This document shows positions 1 to 9,514 of a DNA stretch of 64,000 nt, piece by piece. Under the pieces are notes generated by a model. It had not been told where the DNA came from. It saw only the letters and a list, made by a program, of their open reading frames with translations, and ran no database searches. The stretch lies in assembly GCF_030586465.1 (NCBI RefSeq), contig NZ_JAUQYP010000001.1:1147238-1211237 (forward strand), written 5' to 3'. Position numbers and translations under genes: made by a program. Each line of letters begins with the position of its first letter. Positions within the stretch are counted from its first letter, which is position 1. This stretch comes from Actinotalea lenta. Its GTDB lineage: Bacteria > Actinomycetota > Actinomycetes > Actinomycetales > Cellulomonadaceae.

Positions 1-1
1 G

Positions 2-1171
2 GTCGCGGGCGTGCTCGGCGTCGTCGTCGGCGTGGTGGCCGCGTTCGCGTTCCGGTCCTCCGAGCGGGAGCAGCACGACGTCGTGCCTACGCCCGACCCG
101 GAGCTGGAGGACGCGGCCGCCGCCGTCCTCGCCCTGCTGCGCTCGGCCACCGTCGTGGTGCGCACGGACCTGACCGTGGTCCGGGCCAGCAGCGGCGCGC
201 ACGCGTTCGGGCTGGTCGTCGGTAACCAGGTCGCCCCCGGGCCCGTGCGGGACCTCGTGGCGGCGGTGGTCGGCGACGGGGAGACCCGAGACGCCGAGGT
301 CGACCTGCCTCGCGGCCGGTTCGGCCAGAGCACCCGCGTGCTCCAGGTGCGGGTCGCGGCGCTCGGCTCAGCGCTGGTGCTGGTGCTCGCGGACGACCAC
401 ACCGAGGCGCGGCGGGTCGAGGAGGTCCGGCGGGACTTCGTGGTCAACGTGTCGCACGAGCTCAAGACGCCGATCGGGGCGATGTCCCTGCTCGCCGAGA
501 CCGTCGAGCAGGCGGCCGACGACCCGGAGGCGGTGCGCCGGTTCGCGGGCAAGATCCAGGTCGAGGCGGCCCGGTTGTCGGCGCTCGTCGCCGAGATCCT
601 CGAGCTCTCCCGGCTCCAGGTGGCCGACTCCCTGGTCGAGCCGGCGGCGGTGCGCGTGGTGGACGTCGTCGCCGAGGCGGTGGACCGGGCCAGGACCGGG
701 GCGACCGCGAAGGACATCGTGCTGGAGGCCGGCGAGGATCCCGGGGTCTCGGTGTGGGGCGACCGCGACCTGCTGGTGACGGCGCTGCGCAACCTGGTGG
801 ACAACGCGATCTCCTACTCCGACCCCGGGACGCAGGTGGGGGTCGGGGCCACGGTGCGCGACGGCGTGGTCGAGATCGCGGTGGTGGACCAGGGGATCGG
901 GATCGACGCGCGGGACGTGCCGCGGCTCTTCGAACGGTTCTACCGGGTGGACCCGGCGCGCTCGCGCGACACGGGGGGTACGGGGCTCGGGCTGAGCATC
1001 GTCAAGCACGTGGTCGCCGACCACGGGGGCGAGGTCACGGTCTGGTCGGAGCCCGGCAAGGGCTCGACGTTCACCATCCGGCTACCGTTGCTGGGCGAGG
1101 ACGCCGACACGGAGCCCACCGTGCCGCCGCGGCTGGTGCCGCACACCGCGGAAGGAGAACCCGGACGATGA
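2..1171 (+). CDS. senX3: Sensor histidine kinase, SenX3-like (5' end cut off)
   Basis: This is the membrane sensor of a two-component system, probably phosphate-responsive. The frame is open to the window edge. The first visible residues are hydrophobic, so the true start and a first membrane segment probably lie upstream; an internal GTG at 11 gives 386 residues. Counting from that GTG, a PAS-like region covers about 40-130. The phospho-accepting His is near 149 in VSHELKTP. The ATP-binding domain shows the N box (NLVDNA), the G1 box (DQGIGI), the F box (FERFYRVD) and the G2 box (GTGLGLSIV). The stop overlaps the regulator start (ATGA), and the Pst operon follows, which matches the usual SenX3-RegX3 neighbourhood. 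The phosphate role is inferred from this context. Confidence 0.9.
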   Translation, partial: VAGVLGVVVGVVAAFAFRSSEREQHDVVPTPDPELEDAAAAVLALLRSATVVVRTDLTVVRASSGAHAFGLVVGNQVAPGPVRDLVAAVVGDGETRDAEVDLPRGRFGQSTRVLQVRVAALGSALVLVLADDHTEARRVEEVRRDFVVNVSHELKTPIGAMSLLAETVEQAADDPEAVRRFAGKIQVEAARLSALVAEILELSRLQVADSLVEPAAVRVVDVVAEAVDRARTGATAKDIVLEAGEDPGVSVWGDRDLLVTALRNLVDNAISYSDPGTQVGVGATVRDGVVEIAVVDQGIGIDARDVPRLFERFYRVDPARSRDTGGTGLGLSIVKHVVADHGGEVTVWSEPGKGSTFTIRLPLLGEDADTEPTVPPRLVPHTAEGEPGR

Positions 1172-1851
1172 CGCGCATCCTCGTGGTCGAGGACGAGGAG
1201 TCCTACCGCGACCCGTTGGCCTACCTGCTGCGCAAGGAGGGCTTCGACGTCTCCCTGGCGGCGACCGGCCCTCAGGCGCTGGACGAGTTCGACCGGGGCG
1301 GGGCCGACCTCGTGCTGCTCGACCTGATGCTGCCGGGCATGAGCGGTACCGACGTGTGCCGCGCGCTGCGCGCCCACAGCTCGGTCCCGGTCATCATGCT
1401 GACCGCGAAGGACAGCGAGATCGACAAGGTCGTCGGCCTGGAGATCGGCGCGGACGACTACGTCACCAAGCCGTACTCGTCGCGCGAGCTGCTGGCCAGG
1501 ATCCGCGCCGTGCTCCGCCGTCAGGCCGAGGCGCCCGCCACCGAGCGCGCCGCGATCGAGGTGGGCAACGTCACGTTGGACCCGGAGCGGCACACCGTGG
1601 AGGTCGACGGCGAGCCGACGGCGTTCCCCCTCAAGGAGTTCGAGCTCCTCGAGGTGCTGATGCGCAACGCGGGCCGCGTCCTGACCCGCGGACAGCTCAT
1701 CGACCGGGTCTGGGGTTCGGACTACGTCGGCGACACCAAGACGCTCGACGTCCACGTCAAGCGGATCCGGGCCAAGATCGAGCCCGACCCGGCCAACCCC
1801 GTACGGTTGGTGACCGTCCGCGGCCTGGGGTACAAGGTCGTGGACGACTGA
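1168..1851 (+). CDS. regX3: Response regulator, RegX3/PhoP-like (OmpR family)
   Basis: A 227-residue DNA-binding response regulator, the partner of the kinase whose stop overlaps its ATG. The receiver domain has acidic residues at 9-11 (DEE), the phospho-acceptor Asp52 in LLDLMLP, Thr in MLTAK and Lys in VTKPY. The C-terminal winged-helix domain covers about 130-225, with the recognition region around DTKTLDVHVKRIRAKIE and the usual end (TVRGLGYKVV). It probably binds the direct repeats at 1929-1968 to switch on pstS under phosphate starvation. That target is inferred from the adjacent site and known family biology. Confidence 0.93.
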   Translation: MTRILVVEDEESYRDPLAYLLRKEGFDVSLAATGPQALDEFDRGGADLVLLDLMLPGMSGTDVCRALRAHSSVPVIMLTAKDSEIDKVVGLEIGADDYVTKPYSSRELLARIRAVLRRQAEAPATERAAIEVGNVTLDPERHTVEVDGEPTAFPLKEFELLEVLMRNAGRVLTRGQLIDRVWGSDYVGDTKTLDVHVKRIRAKIEPDPANPVRLVTVRGLGYKVVDD

Positions 1852-1928
1852 ACCGTCGAGGGACGCCGCCCACGCGAGGCCGTCGGGCCTGCGTGTCGGC
1901 TCCCGCGCATGACAACTCGCCCCCGGGT

Positions 1929-1972
1929 GTTCACTGCCTGTTCACCGTGCATGGGCCAACGGGTCACCGTCC
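1929..1972 (+). promoter_or_regulatory. PHO box (direct repeats spaced 11 bp)
   Basis: GTTCAC at 1929 and GTTCACC at 1940 start exactly 11 bases apart. A weaker third copy, GGTCACC at 1962, is in phase (22 bases further on). This matches the direct-repeat operators bound by PhoP/RegX3-type regulators in Actinobacteria. It lies 64-107 bases upstream of the pstS start. Confidence 0.75.
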
Positions 1973-2035
1973 ATGCCTAGCGTCGGTACCAGCCCCGGGC
2001 GCCCGCCTGGGCTGATCACGACAGGACGGGACACA

Positions 2036-3169
2036 GTGAAGCTCAACCGACACAGCCGGATGGCTGGGGCCGCCGCCGTGATGGGTGCACTCGCGCTGAC
2101 CCTCGCAGCGTGCGGTTCGGACAACAACACGACGCCGGGCGCGAGCGGCAGCTCCGCGGACACCTCGGCCTCGGCGAGCGGCGGCACGAGCCTGAGCGGC
2201 GAGCTCGTCGGCGCCGGCTCGTCGGCGCAGGAGAAGGCGATGGACGCCTGGCGTGCGGGCTTCCAGAACGCCAACCCGGACGTGACGGTCAGCTACGACC
2301 CGATCGGCTCGGGTGGTGGTCGGACCAAGTTCATCTCCGGTGCCACCGACTTCGCGGGCTCGGACGCCGCCCTGAGCGGTGACGAGATCTCCAAGGCCGA
2401 CGCCCGGTGCGCCCCCGGCACCGCGATGGACCTTCCGGTCTACATCTCCCCGATCGCGATCGTGTACAACCTGCCGAGCGTGAAGGACCTCCAGCTCTCG
2501 CCCGACACGATCGCCAAGATCTTCGACAACAAGATCACCACGTGGGACGACCCGGCGATCAAGGCGGACAACCCGGACGCCACGCTGCCGTCCGACCCGA
2601 TCGTCATGGTGCACCGCTCCGACGAGTCCGGAACGACGCACAACTTCACGGACTACCTTGCCCAGGCCGCCCCCGACGCGTGGCCGTACAAGGCGAGCGG
2701 TGACTGGCCGAACAACGGTGGCCAGTCCGCGCAGGGCACCTCGGGCATCATCCAGACCGTGCAGGGCGCGAAGGGCACGATCAGCTACGCCGACGCCTCG
2801 CAGGCCGGCTCGCTGGGCGTGGCCAAGGTGAAGGTGGGTGACACGTACGTGGCCTACACCGCCGACGCGGCGGCGGCCGTGGTGGCGGACTCGCCGCGGG
2901 ACACGAGCCGCGCCGCAGGTGACATCGTGGTCAACATCGACCGCAAGACGACCGACCCGACGCACTACCCGATCGTGCTGCTCTCGTACCAGATCGCCTG
3001 CACGAGCTACCAGGACCAGGCCACCGCCGACAAGGTCAAGGCATGGCTGACCTGGGTGTCCAGCTCCGAGGGCCAGCAGGCCGGTTCGCAGGCCTCGGGC
3101 TCGGCGCCGATCTCGGACGCGCTGCGCGCTGACATCCAGAAGTCGATCGACATGATCTCCGCGGGCTGA
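2036..3169 (+). CDS. pstS: Phosphate ABC transporter substrate-binding lipoprotein PstS
   Basis: Extracellular phosphate-binding protein of the high-affinity Pst importer. The GTG at 2036 is chosen because AGGACGG precedes it and because it puts a lipoprotein signal right at the N terminus: Arg/Lys, a hydrophobic core, then the lipobox LAAC with Cys26. The mature part follows a Gly/Ser/Thr-rich linker. It shows PstS signatures: GAGSSAQ (phosphate loop), GSGGGRTKFISG, DFAGSDAAL, HRSDESGTTHNFTDYL and GTISYADAS. At 377 residues it is a normal length. It is the first gene of pstSCAB, with a PHO box upstream and a strong hairpin downstream, which would make PstS more abundant than the channel proteins. 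Confidence 0.95.
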   Translation: MKLNRHSRMAGAAAVMGALALTLAACGSDNNTTPGASGSSADTSASASGGTSLSGELVGAGSSAQEKAMDAWRAGFQNANPDVTVSYDPIGSGGGRTKFISGATDFAGSDAALSGDEISKADARCAPGTAMDLPVYISPIAIVYNLPSVKDLQLSPDTIAKIFDNKITTWDDPAIKADNPDATLPSDPIVMVHRSDESGTTHNFTDYLAQAAPDAWPYKASGDWPNNGGQSAQGTSGIIQTVQGAKGTISYADASQAGSLGVAKVKVGDTYVAYTADAAAAVVADSPRDTSRAAGDIVVNIDRKTTDPTHYPIVLLSYQIACTSYQDQATADKVKAWLTWVSSSEGQQAGSQASGSAPISDALRADIQKSIDMISAG

Positions 3170-3185
3170 CCGTCGGATGACCAGC

Positions 3186-3226
3186 GGGTGTGGCCGGCCC
3201 TACGCTGCGTAGGGTCGGCCACACCC
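3186..3226 (+). terminator. Intercistronic hairpin between pstS and pstC
   Basis: A 20-base arm (3186-3205) is complementary to 3207-3226 with one mismatch, forming a long GC-rich hairpin with a very small loop. It starts 17 bases after the pstS stop. It could act as a partial terminator or protect the 3' end of the pstS message. There is no T run. Confidence 0.6.
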
Positions 3227-3252
3227 GTCCGCACAGATCACGGAGACTCCAG

Positions 3253-4245
3253 GTGACCACCACCCCGACCCGATCCCCCCAGGGGGCTGAGGGGCTGCGC
3301 AGGTCGCGACGGTCCGGCGTCGGCAGCGGGCTGTTCGCCGGCCTCTCCGTCGGCTCGGGCGCGCTGATCCTCGTCGTCCTCGCCGCGGTCGCCGCCTTCC
3401 TGCTCATCCAGGCGTGGCCCGCGTTGACGAGCGCCCCCGCCACCCTGCACGAGTCCATCGCCTGGTTCCCCGACAAGACCTCGCTGGTGTCCTTCGTCGG
3501 CCCCCTGGTCTTCGGCACGCTGCTCGCCGCCGCGATCGCCCTGGTGATCGCCACACCGATCGCGGTGGGGATCGCGCTCTTCATCTCGCACTACGCACCC
3601 CGGCGCTTCGCGGCGGGGCTGGGCTACCTGATCGACCTGCTCGCGGCGATCCCCAGCGTGGTCTACGGCCTGTGGGGGGTCCGGGTCCTGGTGGGCCAGA
3701 ACGGTATCGGCCAGCCCATCCAGCAGGTCCTGCACGACGTGCTCGGGTTCATCCCGCTGTTCGCCGGGACACCGGCCCGGCCGGCTCGCAGCCTGTTCAT
3801 CGCCGGCATGGTGCTCGCGGTGATGATCCTGCCGATCATCACCGCTGTCGCGCGCGAGGTGTTCCTGCAGACCCCCCGCCTGCACGAGGAGGCGTCGCTG
3901 GCCCTGGGCGCGACCCGCTGGGAGATGATCCGGATGGCCGTGCTGCCCTTCGGGCGGTCCGGCGTGGTGTCCGCCGCGATGCTGGGCCTCGGCCGGGCGC
4001 TGGGGGAGACGATGGCCGTGCTGATGATCCTCTCGCCGGGCTTCACCTACAGCTGGCACATCCTCGAGGCGGGCAAGCAGCAGACCATCGCCGCGAACAT
4101 CGCCGCGCAGTTCCCCGAGGCGAACCCGCTGGGCGTCAACACCCTGATCGCCACGGGCCTCGCGCTGTTCGTCATCACGCTGGCCGTCAACATGCTCGCG
4201 CGCTGGATCGTCTCGCGCCGGGCCGAGTTCTCGGGAGCCAACTGA
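3253..4245 (+). CDS. pstC: Phosphate ABC transporter permease PstC
   Basis: One of the two inner-membrane channel subunits of the phosphate importer. GTG at 3253 is chosen because GGAG lies 7 bases upstream. The 330-residue protein has a polar N-terminal tail (about 1-35), then about six membrane segments. The binding-protein-dependent permease signature (EAA loop) is visible as EEASLALGATRWEMI followed by the conserved Gly region LGRALGETMAVLM. The gap to pstA is one base, so the two are co-translated. Confidence 0.95.
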   Translation: MTTTPTRSPQGAEGLRRSRRSGVGSGLFAGLSVGSGALILVVLAAVAAFLLIQAWPALTSAPATLHESIAWFPDKTSLVSFVGPLVFGTLLAAAIALVIATPIAVGIALFISHYAPRRFAAGLGYLIDLLAAIPSVVYGLWGVRVLVGQNGIGQPIQQVLHDVLGFIPLFAGTPARPARSLFIAGMVLAVMILPIITAVAREVFLQTPRLHEEASLALGATRWEMIRMAVLPFGRSGVVSAAMLGLGRALGETMAVLMILSPGFTYSWHILEAGKQQTIAANIAAQFPEANPLGVNTLIATGLALFVITLAVNMLARWIVSRRAEFSGAN

Positions 4246-4246
4246 C

Positions 4247-5185
4247 ATGGCCACCGCGACGGCCGCGCCGGCCTTCCAGGTGCACCGGATCGAGACCCGT
4301 CGTCGGGTCACCAACCACGTGATGACCGGGCTGGTCGTCCTGGCGTTCCTGCTGGCGATGACCCCCTTGGTCTCTGTGACCTGGTCCGTGATCGCCGAGG
4401 GGTACAAGCAGCTCTCCCCGTACTTCCTGACCCACTCGATGCGTGGGGTGTTCGGGGGCTCGGAGAGCGGCGGCATCTACCACGCGATGCTCGGCACCGT
4501 GCTCATCACCCTGGCAGCGACGGTGATCTCGGTCCCGATCGGGTTGTTCACGGCGATCTACCTGGTCGAGTACGGCAGGGGCCCGTTGGCCCGCGCGGTG
4601 ACGTTCTTCGTCGACGTGATGACCGGCATCCCGTCGATCGTCGCCGGGCTGTTCGCGTACGCGCTGTTCGCGGTGATCCTGGGGCCGGGCGCGACGTTCG
4701 GGCTGATCGGCGGGATCGCACTGAGCGTGCTCATGACCCCCGTCGTGGTCCGGTCGAGCGAGGAGATGCTCCGGCTGGTGCCCAACGAGCTGCGCGAGGC
4801 CGCGCTCGCGCTGGGCGTCCCCAAGTGGCTCACCGTCGTGAAGGTGGTGCTGCGCACCGCCGTGGCGGGCCTGACCACGGGCGTGATGATCGCGATCGCC
4901 CGGGTCATCGGCGAGACGGCACCGCTGCTGCTCACGGCAGGGTTCTCCGACTCGATCAACAGCGACCTGTTCCACGGACGCATGATGACCCTGCCCGTGT
5001 TCATCTACTCCTCGTGGCACAAGGGCTACGTGCCGTGCAACGCGGGCGACGTGGCCTGCAACCCGAACATCAACTTCGAGCGGGCCTGGGCGGCGGCGTT
5101 GACGCTGATCGTCATCGTGATGCTGCTGAACCTGGTCGCCCGGCTCGTCGCCAGGTTCTTCGCCCCCAAGACCGGAACCCACTGA
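4247..5185 (+). CDS. pstA: Phosphate ABC transporter permease PstA
   Basis: Second membrane channel subunit of the Pst importer, 312 residues. A cytoplasmic N terminus is followed by hydrophobic segments near 27-50, 80-105, 120-150, 160-180, 210-235 and 280-305. The EAA loop reads [20 protein letters not shown], and the [16 protein letters not shown] segment is typical of PstA. ATG at 4247 starts one base after the pstC stop, and pstB starts ten bases after its own stop. Confidence 0.95.
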   Translation: MATATAAPAFQVHRIETRRRVTNHVMTGLVVLAFLLAMTPLVSVTWSVIAEGYKQLSPYFLTHSMRGVFGGSESGGIYHAMLGTVLITLAATVISVPIGLFTAIYLVEYGRGPLARAVTFFVDVMTGIPSIVAGLFAYALFAVILGPGATFGLIGGIALSVLMTPVVVRSSEEMLRLVPNELREAALALGVPKWLTVVKVVLRTAVAGLTTGVMIAIARVIGETAPLLLTAGFSDSINSDLFHGRMMTLPVFIYSSWHKGYVPCNAGDVACNPNINFERAWAAALTLIVIVMLLNLVARLVARFFAPKTGTH

Positions 5186-5195
5186 CAGGACCCCG

Positions 5196-5975
5196 ATGGC
5201 ACAGCGGATCGACGTCAAGGACCTCAACATCTACTACGGCTCGTTCCTGGCCGTGGCGGACGTGACGATGAACATCCCGGCCCGGTCGGTGACGGCGTTC
5301 ATCGGGCCGTCCGGCTGCGGGAAGTCGACCTTCCTGCGCACCCTCAACCGGATGCACGAGGTGATCCCCGGGGCCCGGGTCGAGGGCTCGGTGTCGGTCG
5401 AGGGCGTCAGCCTCTACAGCTCGGACGTCGACCCGGTGGCCGTACGCCGCCAGATCGGCATGGTGTTCCAGCGGCCCAACCCGTTCCCCACGATGTCGAT
5501 CGCCGAGAACGTGCTCGCCGGCGTTCGGCTCAACAACCGGCGGATGTCCAGGTCCGACGCGGCGGACCTGGTGGAGGAGTCGCTGACCGGCGCCAACCTG
5601 TGGAACGAGGTCAAGGACCGGCTCGACAAGCCCGGGTCCTCGCTGTCCGGCGGCCAGCAGCAGCGGCTGTGCATCGCCCGGGCGATCGCGGTGCGCCCGC
5701 AGATCCTGCTCATGGACGAGCCGTGCTCGGCCCTCGACCCGATCTCGACGCTGGCGATCGAGGATCTCATCCAGGACCTCAAGGACGAGTACACGATCGT
5801 GATCGTCACCCACAACATGCAGCAGGCGGCGCGCGTCAGCGAGCAGACCGCGTTCTTCAACATCGAGGGCACCGGCAAGCCCGGGCGGCTCATCGAGATG
5901 GACGACACCCGGGTGATGTTCTCCTCGCCGAGTCGCAAGGAGACCGAGGACTACATCTCGGGCCGGTTCGGCTGA
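5196..5975 (+). CDS. pstB: Phosphate ABC transporter ATP-binding protein PstB
   Basis: Cytoplasmic ATPase driving phosphate import, 259 residues. It has the Walker A motif GPSGCGKST at 37-45, the Q loop ([11 protein letters not shown], typical of PstB), the ABC signature LSGGQQQRL, Walker B ([13 protein letters not shown]) and the switch His in [10 protein letters not shown]. It closes the pstSCAB operon. No phoU gene follows. Confidence 0.96.
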   Translation: MAQRIDVKDLNIYYGSFLAVADVTMNIPARSVTAFIGPSGCGKSTFLRTLNRMHEVIPGARVEGSVSVEGVSLYSSDVDPVAVRRQIGMVFQRPNPFPTMSIAENVLAGVRLNNRRMSRSDAADLVEESLTGANLWNEVKDRLDKPGSSLSGGQQQRLCIARAIAVRPQILLMDEPCSALDPISTLAIEDLIQDLKDEYTIVIVTHNMQQAARVSEQTAFFNIEGTGKPGRLIEMDDTRVMFSSPSRKETEDYISGRFG

Positions 5976-5981
5976 GCCGCT

Positions 5982-5997
5982 CGCCGGTTCGCCGGCG
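5982..5997. terminator. Short hairpin between convergent genes
   Basis: CGCCGG, loop TTCG, CCGGCG. This 6-bp stem with a stable TTCG tetraloop sits exactly between the pstB stop and the stop of the minus-strand lipoprotein gene, and could terminate both transcripts. Confidence 0.5.
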
Positions 5998-6483
5998 TCA
6001 GCTCGAGGGGACCAGGCTCGCGTAGGCCGGCAGGGTTCCGTCGAGCACCGGCACCTGGACCGTCGTCCTGCCGGACACGTCCGAGGCGACCGAGACGGAG
6101 ACGAGGGCGCCGGGTGGCGCGGGCACCGAGCGCACGTCCACCGTGGTGGCCGGCGGCGCGGCGGGCGCGTTCTGCTGCGGGCCGAGCAGCACCGTCGACC
6201 TCGCGGGGACCTGGACCGGGACCACAGCCGATCCCACGCCGAGCTGGACCGTCATCGGCTGGTCGCCGTCGTTGATCAACGCGCCGAGCATGGTGCCCGG
6301 GTCGCCCTTCGCCGCGGTGAGCACCATGAGGTTGTCGCCCGTGAGGTGCCCGAGCGTGACGTCCACCCCGTCCGAGGCCGCGTAGTTGGTCGTCTCGCTG
6401 GCCCCGCAGCCGGCGAGGACCGCCGCGGACGCCAGGGCGGCGGTGGCGAGCAGGGCGCGGCGGGTGCGCGTCGAACGTGTCAC
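5998..6483 (-). CDS. Putative lipoprotein, unknown function
   Basis: 161 residues with an Arg-rich N terminus, a hydrophobic stretch and the lipobox LAGC (Cys about 27), so it is probably anchored outside the cell. GTG at 6483 is chosen because GGAGAG precedes it closely and because it places the signal peptide at the start. The rest looks like a small beta-rich domain with alternating hydrophobic residues (GDNLMVLTAAKG, GALINDGDQPMTVQLGVGS, PARSTVLLGP). It may be a soluble surface domain. I do not recognise a catalytic motif. It is convergent to pstB and divergent from carD. Confidence 0.75.
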   Translation of the reverse strand: MTRSTRTRRALLATAALASAAVLAGCGASETTNYAASDGVDVTLGHLTGDNLMVLTAAKGDPGTMLGALINDGDQPMTVQLGVGSAVVPVQVPARSTVLLGPQQNAPAAPPATTVDVRSVPAPPGALVSVSVASDVSGRTTVQVPVLDGTLPAYASLVPSS

Positions 6484-6660
6484 GGTCTCTCCAGTGTCCC
6501 GGGGCGTGCTGCGCGTCAGCCTAACGGTCGGCCAGGATCGCGGCTCGTCGGAGCCGGCCTGTGGCCGCCCCGATGGCCTCCCACCTGCGGGCCTACCGGG
6601 TACGGCCCGCTGACCAGCGCAAACGGTCCTGCAACCGGATCGGTGCGGGGCAGGGCGTGC

Positions 6661-6666
6661 TAGTAT
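6661..6666 (+). promoter_or_regulatory. Candidate -10 box for carD
   Basis: TAGTAT lies 28 bases upstream of the carD ATG, leaving room for a short leader with the AAAGGGGAC ribosome site at 6679-6687. No good -35 box is visible, as expected if CarD or RbpA assists this promoter. Confidence 0.4.
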
Positions 6667-6694
6667 GGGTCTCCGCGAAAGGGGACTCCTGCAC

Positions 6695-7177
6695 ATGACC
6701 TTCACCGTCGGCGAGACCGTCGTCTACCCGCATCACGGCGCAGCACTCATCGAGGAGATCAAGACCAGGACCATCCGCGGCGAGGAGAAGCAGTACCTCA
6801 AGCTCAAGGTGGCCCAGGGCGACCTGACCATCGAGGTTCCCGCGGACAACGTCGACCTGGTCGGGGTCCGTGACGTCGTCGGTGCCGAGGGGCTGGAGCG
6901 CGTGTTCGACGTGCTGCGCGCGCCGTACACCGAGGAGCCCACCAACTGGTCGCGCCGGTACAAGGCGAACCTCGAGAAGCTGGCCTCCGGCGACGTCATC
7001 AAGGTCGCCGAGGTCGTCCGCGACCTGTCGCGCCGGGACGCCGACCGGGGGCTCTCCGCCGGTGAGAAGCGGATGCTCGCCAAGGCGCGGCAGATCCTCG
7101 TCTCGGAGCTCGCCCTCGCGGAGCACACCGAGGAGGACAAGGCCGAGGCCATCCTCGACGAGGTCCTCGCCTCCTGA
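6695..7177 (+). CDS. carD: CarD family transcription factor
   Basis: Essential RNA polymerase-binding factor that stabilises open complexes, mainly at rRNA and housekeeping promoters (family knowledge). ATG at 6695 is chosen over one at 6665 because the family begins at [13 protein letters not shown] and a strong ribosome site lies 8-16 bases upstream. The 160 residues cover the N-terminal polymerase-interacting domain (about 1-55) and the helical DNA-binding domain with the conserved [16 protein letters not shown] and [15 protein letters not shown]. ispD-ispF follow, a common actinobacterial order. Confidence 0.95.
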   Translation: MTFTVGETVVYPHHGAALIEEIKTRTIRGEEKQYLKLKVAQGDLTIEVPADNVDLVGVRDVVGAEGLERVFDVLRAPYTEEPTNWSRRYKANLEKLASGDVIKVAEVVRDLSRRDADRGLSAGEKRMLAKARQILVSELALAEHTEEDKAEAILDEVLAS

Positions 7178-7214
7178 CGCGGCGGGTCGACCCCACCAGG
7201 ACAGGCGGACCGAG

Positions 7215-7946
7215 GTGACGCTGGCCGCGGTGCTCGTGGCCGCCGGCAGCGGGACGCGGCTCGGCCGTCCGATGCCCAAGGCGTTGGTGCCGCTGGGCGG
7301 CGAGACGATCCTGGCGCGTGCGGCGCGGGCCCTGGTCTGCGGGTGTGACGCACGCGAGCTCTCGGTGCTCGTGGTCACGGCGCCGCCGGAGCACGTCGCA
7401 CCCTTCACCGACCTGGTCGAGGCCCTGCATCTCGGCGTGCCCACGGTCGTGGTCGCGGGGCGCGCGACCCGCCAGGGGTCGGTGGCCGCGGCACTCGAAG
7501 CCCTGGAGCCCTTCCCGGCGGTCGACCTCGTGCTCGTGCACGACGCGGCGCGCCCCGGCGTCCCGCCGGAGGTCGTCGACCGGGTGGTGCGGGCGCTGCG
7601 CGCCGGCCACGGGGCCGTGGTGCCCGCCGTTGCCGTGGTCGACACCGTCAAGCGCGTCGGGGCGGGCGACGGCGACGCGGAACCGGTCCTGGAGACCGTC
7701 CCCCGGCTCAGCCTGCGGGCGGTGCAGACCCCGCAGGGGTTCGACCGTGCCCTGCTCGAGCGGGCGCACGCGGCTGCCGCCCGGCACGCGCACGACGAGG
7801 CCGTCGCGGCCTCGGACGACGCCGGCCTGGTCGAGATGCTCGACGAGCAGGTCTGGGTCGTCGCCGGTGACGAACGGTCTGCCAAGATCACCACGCCGCG
7901 GGACCTGACCGTCGCCGAGCTGCTCCTGGGGCGGGAGGACCGATGA
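7215..7946 (+). CDS. ispD: 2-C-methyl-D-erythritol 4-phosphate cytidylyltransferase IspD
   Basis: Third enzyme of the MEP isoprenoid pathway: it joins CTP and methylerythritol phosphate. GTG at 7215 gives 243 residues, beginning directly with the nucleotide-binding loop AAGSGTRLG and the Lys in [11 protein letters not shown]. Other family motifs are [19 protein letters not shown] and [15 protein letters not shown], and the end has [13 protein letters not shown]. The stop overlaps the ispF ATG by four bases, so the two consecutive-pathway genes are coupled. Confidence 0.95.
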   Translation: MTLAAVLVAAGSGTRLGRPMPKALVPLGGETILARAARALVCGCDARELSVLVVTAPPEHVAPFTDLVEALHLGVPTVVVAGRATRQGSVAAALEALEPFPAVDLVLVHDAARPGVPPEVVDRVVRALRAGHGAVVPAVAVVDTVKRVGAGDGDAEPVLETVPRLSLRAVQTPQGFDRALLERAHAAAARHAHDEAVAASDDAGLVEMLDEQVWVVAGDERSAKITTPRDLTVAELLLGREDR

Positions 7947-8428
7947 GCGGACTGCCTCGGACGGGGATCGGTGTCGACGTGCACGCTTTCGCGCCCGCCG
8001 GGTCGGACCGGGAGATGTGGCTCGCCGGCCTGCGCTGGCCCGGCGAGGTCGGCCTGGTGGGGCACTCCGACGCCGACGTCGCGGCGCACGCCGCCGCCGA
8101 CGCTCTGCTGTCCGCCGCCGGGATCGGCGACCTGGGATCGGTGTTCGGCACGTCAGACCCCCGTTGGGCCGGGGCCTCGGGCGCAGCCCTGCTCGCCGAG
8201 GCCGCCCGCCTGGTCCGCGAGGCCGGCTTCCAGGTGGGCAACGTCGCGGTCCAGGTGATCGGGAACCGGCCGCGCCTCGGCGCTCGGCGCGCCGAGGCTC
8301 AGGAGGCGCTGTCCGCGGCGTGCGGGGCGCCGGTCACCGTGTCGGCGACCACTACCGACGGCCTGGGTCTGACGGGCCGCGGTGAGGGCGTCGCGGCGGT
8401 CGCGACGGCGCTCGTCATGGGCCGCTGA
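7943..8428 (+). CDS. ispF: 2-C-methyl-D-erythritol 2,4-cyclodiphosphate synthase IspF
   Basis: Fifth enzyme of the MEP pathway, making the cyclic diphosphate intermediate. The 161-residue protein has the zinc ligands Asp10 and His12 in GVDVHAF and a third His in [13 protein letters not shown]. The [14 protein letters not shown] block and the C-terminal [18 protein letters not shown] block follow. It starts inside the end of ispD. Confidence 0.95.
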   Translation: MSGLPRTGIGVDVHAFAPAGSDREMWLAGLRWPGEVGLVGHSDADVAAHAAADALLSAAGIGDLGSVFGTSDPRWAGASGAALLAEAARLVREAGFQVGNVAVQVIGNRPRLGARRAEAQEALSAACGAPVTVSATTTDGLGLTGRGEGVAAVATALVMGR

Positions 8429-8431
8429 TCC

Positions 8432-9358
8432 TCAGGGCAGCAGGACGATCTTCCCGGTGACGTGACCGTCGATACCTGCCCGGTGCGCCCGACGGGCCTC
8501 GGTCAGGCGGTAGGTGGCTCCGACGCGCACGTCGATCTTGCCCGCCTCCCACAGCCGTAGGAGCTTGTGCCGGGCGGCCATCCGGATCTCGGTTCCCGGA
8601 TCGGAGCCCTCGCCGCCCCCCAGCAGCTGGATGCCGAGCTTGGCTCCGAGCGCGTGCCCTGCCAGCGTCGCGATCCTCCCGTGCGGGGCCAGGGCCACGG
8701 AGGTCTCCAGGGCCTCCGTGGTGCCGGCCGCGTCGATCGCCGCGGTGATCGTCCCCAGGGTGCGCACCCGCTCGGTCAGCCCGGGACCGTAGGCGACCGG
8801 AGTCGCACCGAGGTCGGTCAGGTACTCATGGTTGGCGGGGCTGGCGGTGCCGACCACGCGGGCGCCCCGGCAGTGCGCCAGCTGGACCAGCATGGCGCCG
8901 ACGCCCCCGCTGGCGCCGTGCACCAGCACGGTGTCCCCGGCGCCGACCCCGGTCGCGGTCAGGGCGTGTACCGCTGTGACCCCCGCGACCATGAGGCCGG
9001 CCGCCTTCTCCCAGCTCATCGAGGCGGGCTTGGGCAGCACCGCGTCGGCGGGCACGAGGATCTGCTCGGCGTAGGCGCCGTGCGCTGGGTAGACGATCAC
9101 CTCGTCCCCGACCTGGACGCCGCTGACCTCCCGACCGTGCATGAGCACCACGCCTGCGGCCTCGCTACCCAGCCGCATCGGCAGCACGGTGGGGTCCGTG
9201 GTCCACGCCCCGGAGTACGCCTTCCAGTCCGCGGGGTTGACGCCGGCGGCCCGTACCTGGACCAGGACGTCGTACGGCCCCATGACACCCGGGTCGGCGT
9301 TCACCACCGCGAGCATCTCGGGGCCACCGAATCCCGTCGCCACCACCGCACGTGTCAT
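8432..9358 (-). CDS. NADPH:quinone oxidoreductase-like zinc-free MDR dehydrogenase
   Basis: A 308-residue medium-chain dehydrogenase/reductase. The N-terminal GroES-like domain (1-120) has [15 protein letters not shown] and the lid GSEAAGVV. The Rossmann domain has [18 protein letters not shown] with the AxxGxxG nucleotide motif. The catalytic zinc Cys and structural Cys set are absent, as in quinone oxidoreductases. The start is the ATG at 9358, just before the family-typical ATGFGGPE. It is convergent to ispF (3 bases between stops) and divergent from cysS. Substrate unknown. Confidence 0.85.
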   Translation of the reverse strand: MTRAVVATGFGGPEMLAVVNADPGVMGPYDVLVQVRAAGVNPADWKAYSGAWTTDPTVLPMRLGSEAAGVVLMHGREVSGVQVGDEVIVYPAHGAYAEQILVPADAVLPKPASMSWEKAAGLMVAGVTAVHALTATGVGAGDTVLVHGASGGVGAMLVQLAHCRGARVVGTASPANHEYLTDLGATPVAYGPGLTERVRTLGTITAAIDAAGTTEALETSVALAPHGRIATLAGHALGAKLGIQLLGGGEGSDPGTEIRMAARHKLLRLWEAGKIDVRVGATYRLTEARRAHRAGIDGHVTGKIVLLP

Positions 9359-9502
9359 GTCTCGATCATTCTCCGGCCCGGCACACCGGTCCAGGGTTCG
9401 GCCCCCTCCCAGCGGTGGGGGGTGAGACGGTCCGTCCGTAGCGTGAGAATTCCGGGGGCTCGGGCCCCACCGTCGCCGTCTGTGGCGTGGGCGGTGCGCC
9501 GG

Positions 9503-9508
9503 TACCCT
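9503..9508 (+). promoter_or_regulatory. -10 box of a leaderless cysS transcript
   Basis: TACCCT ends 6 bases before the GTG start of cysS, so transcription probably begins at the start codon itself. Confidence 0.6.
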
Positions 9509-9514
9509 GGCGCG

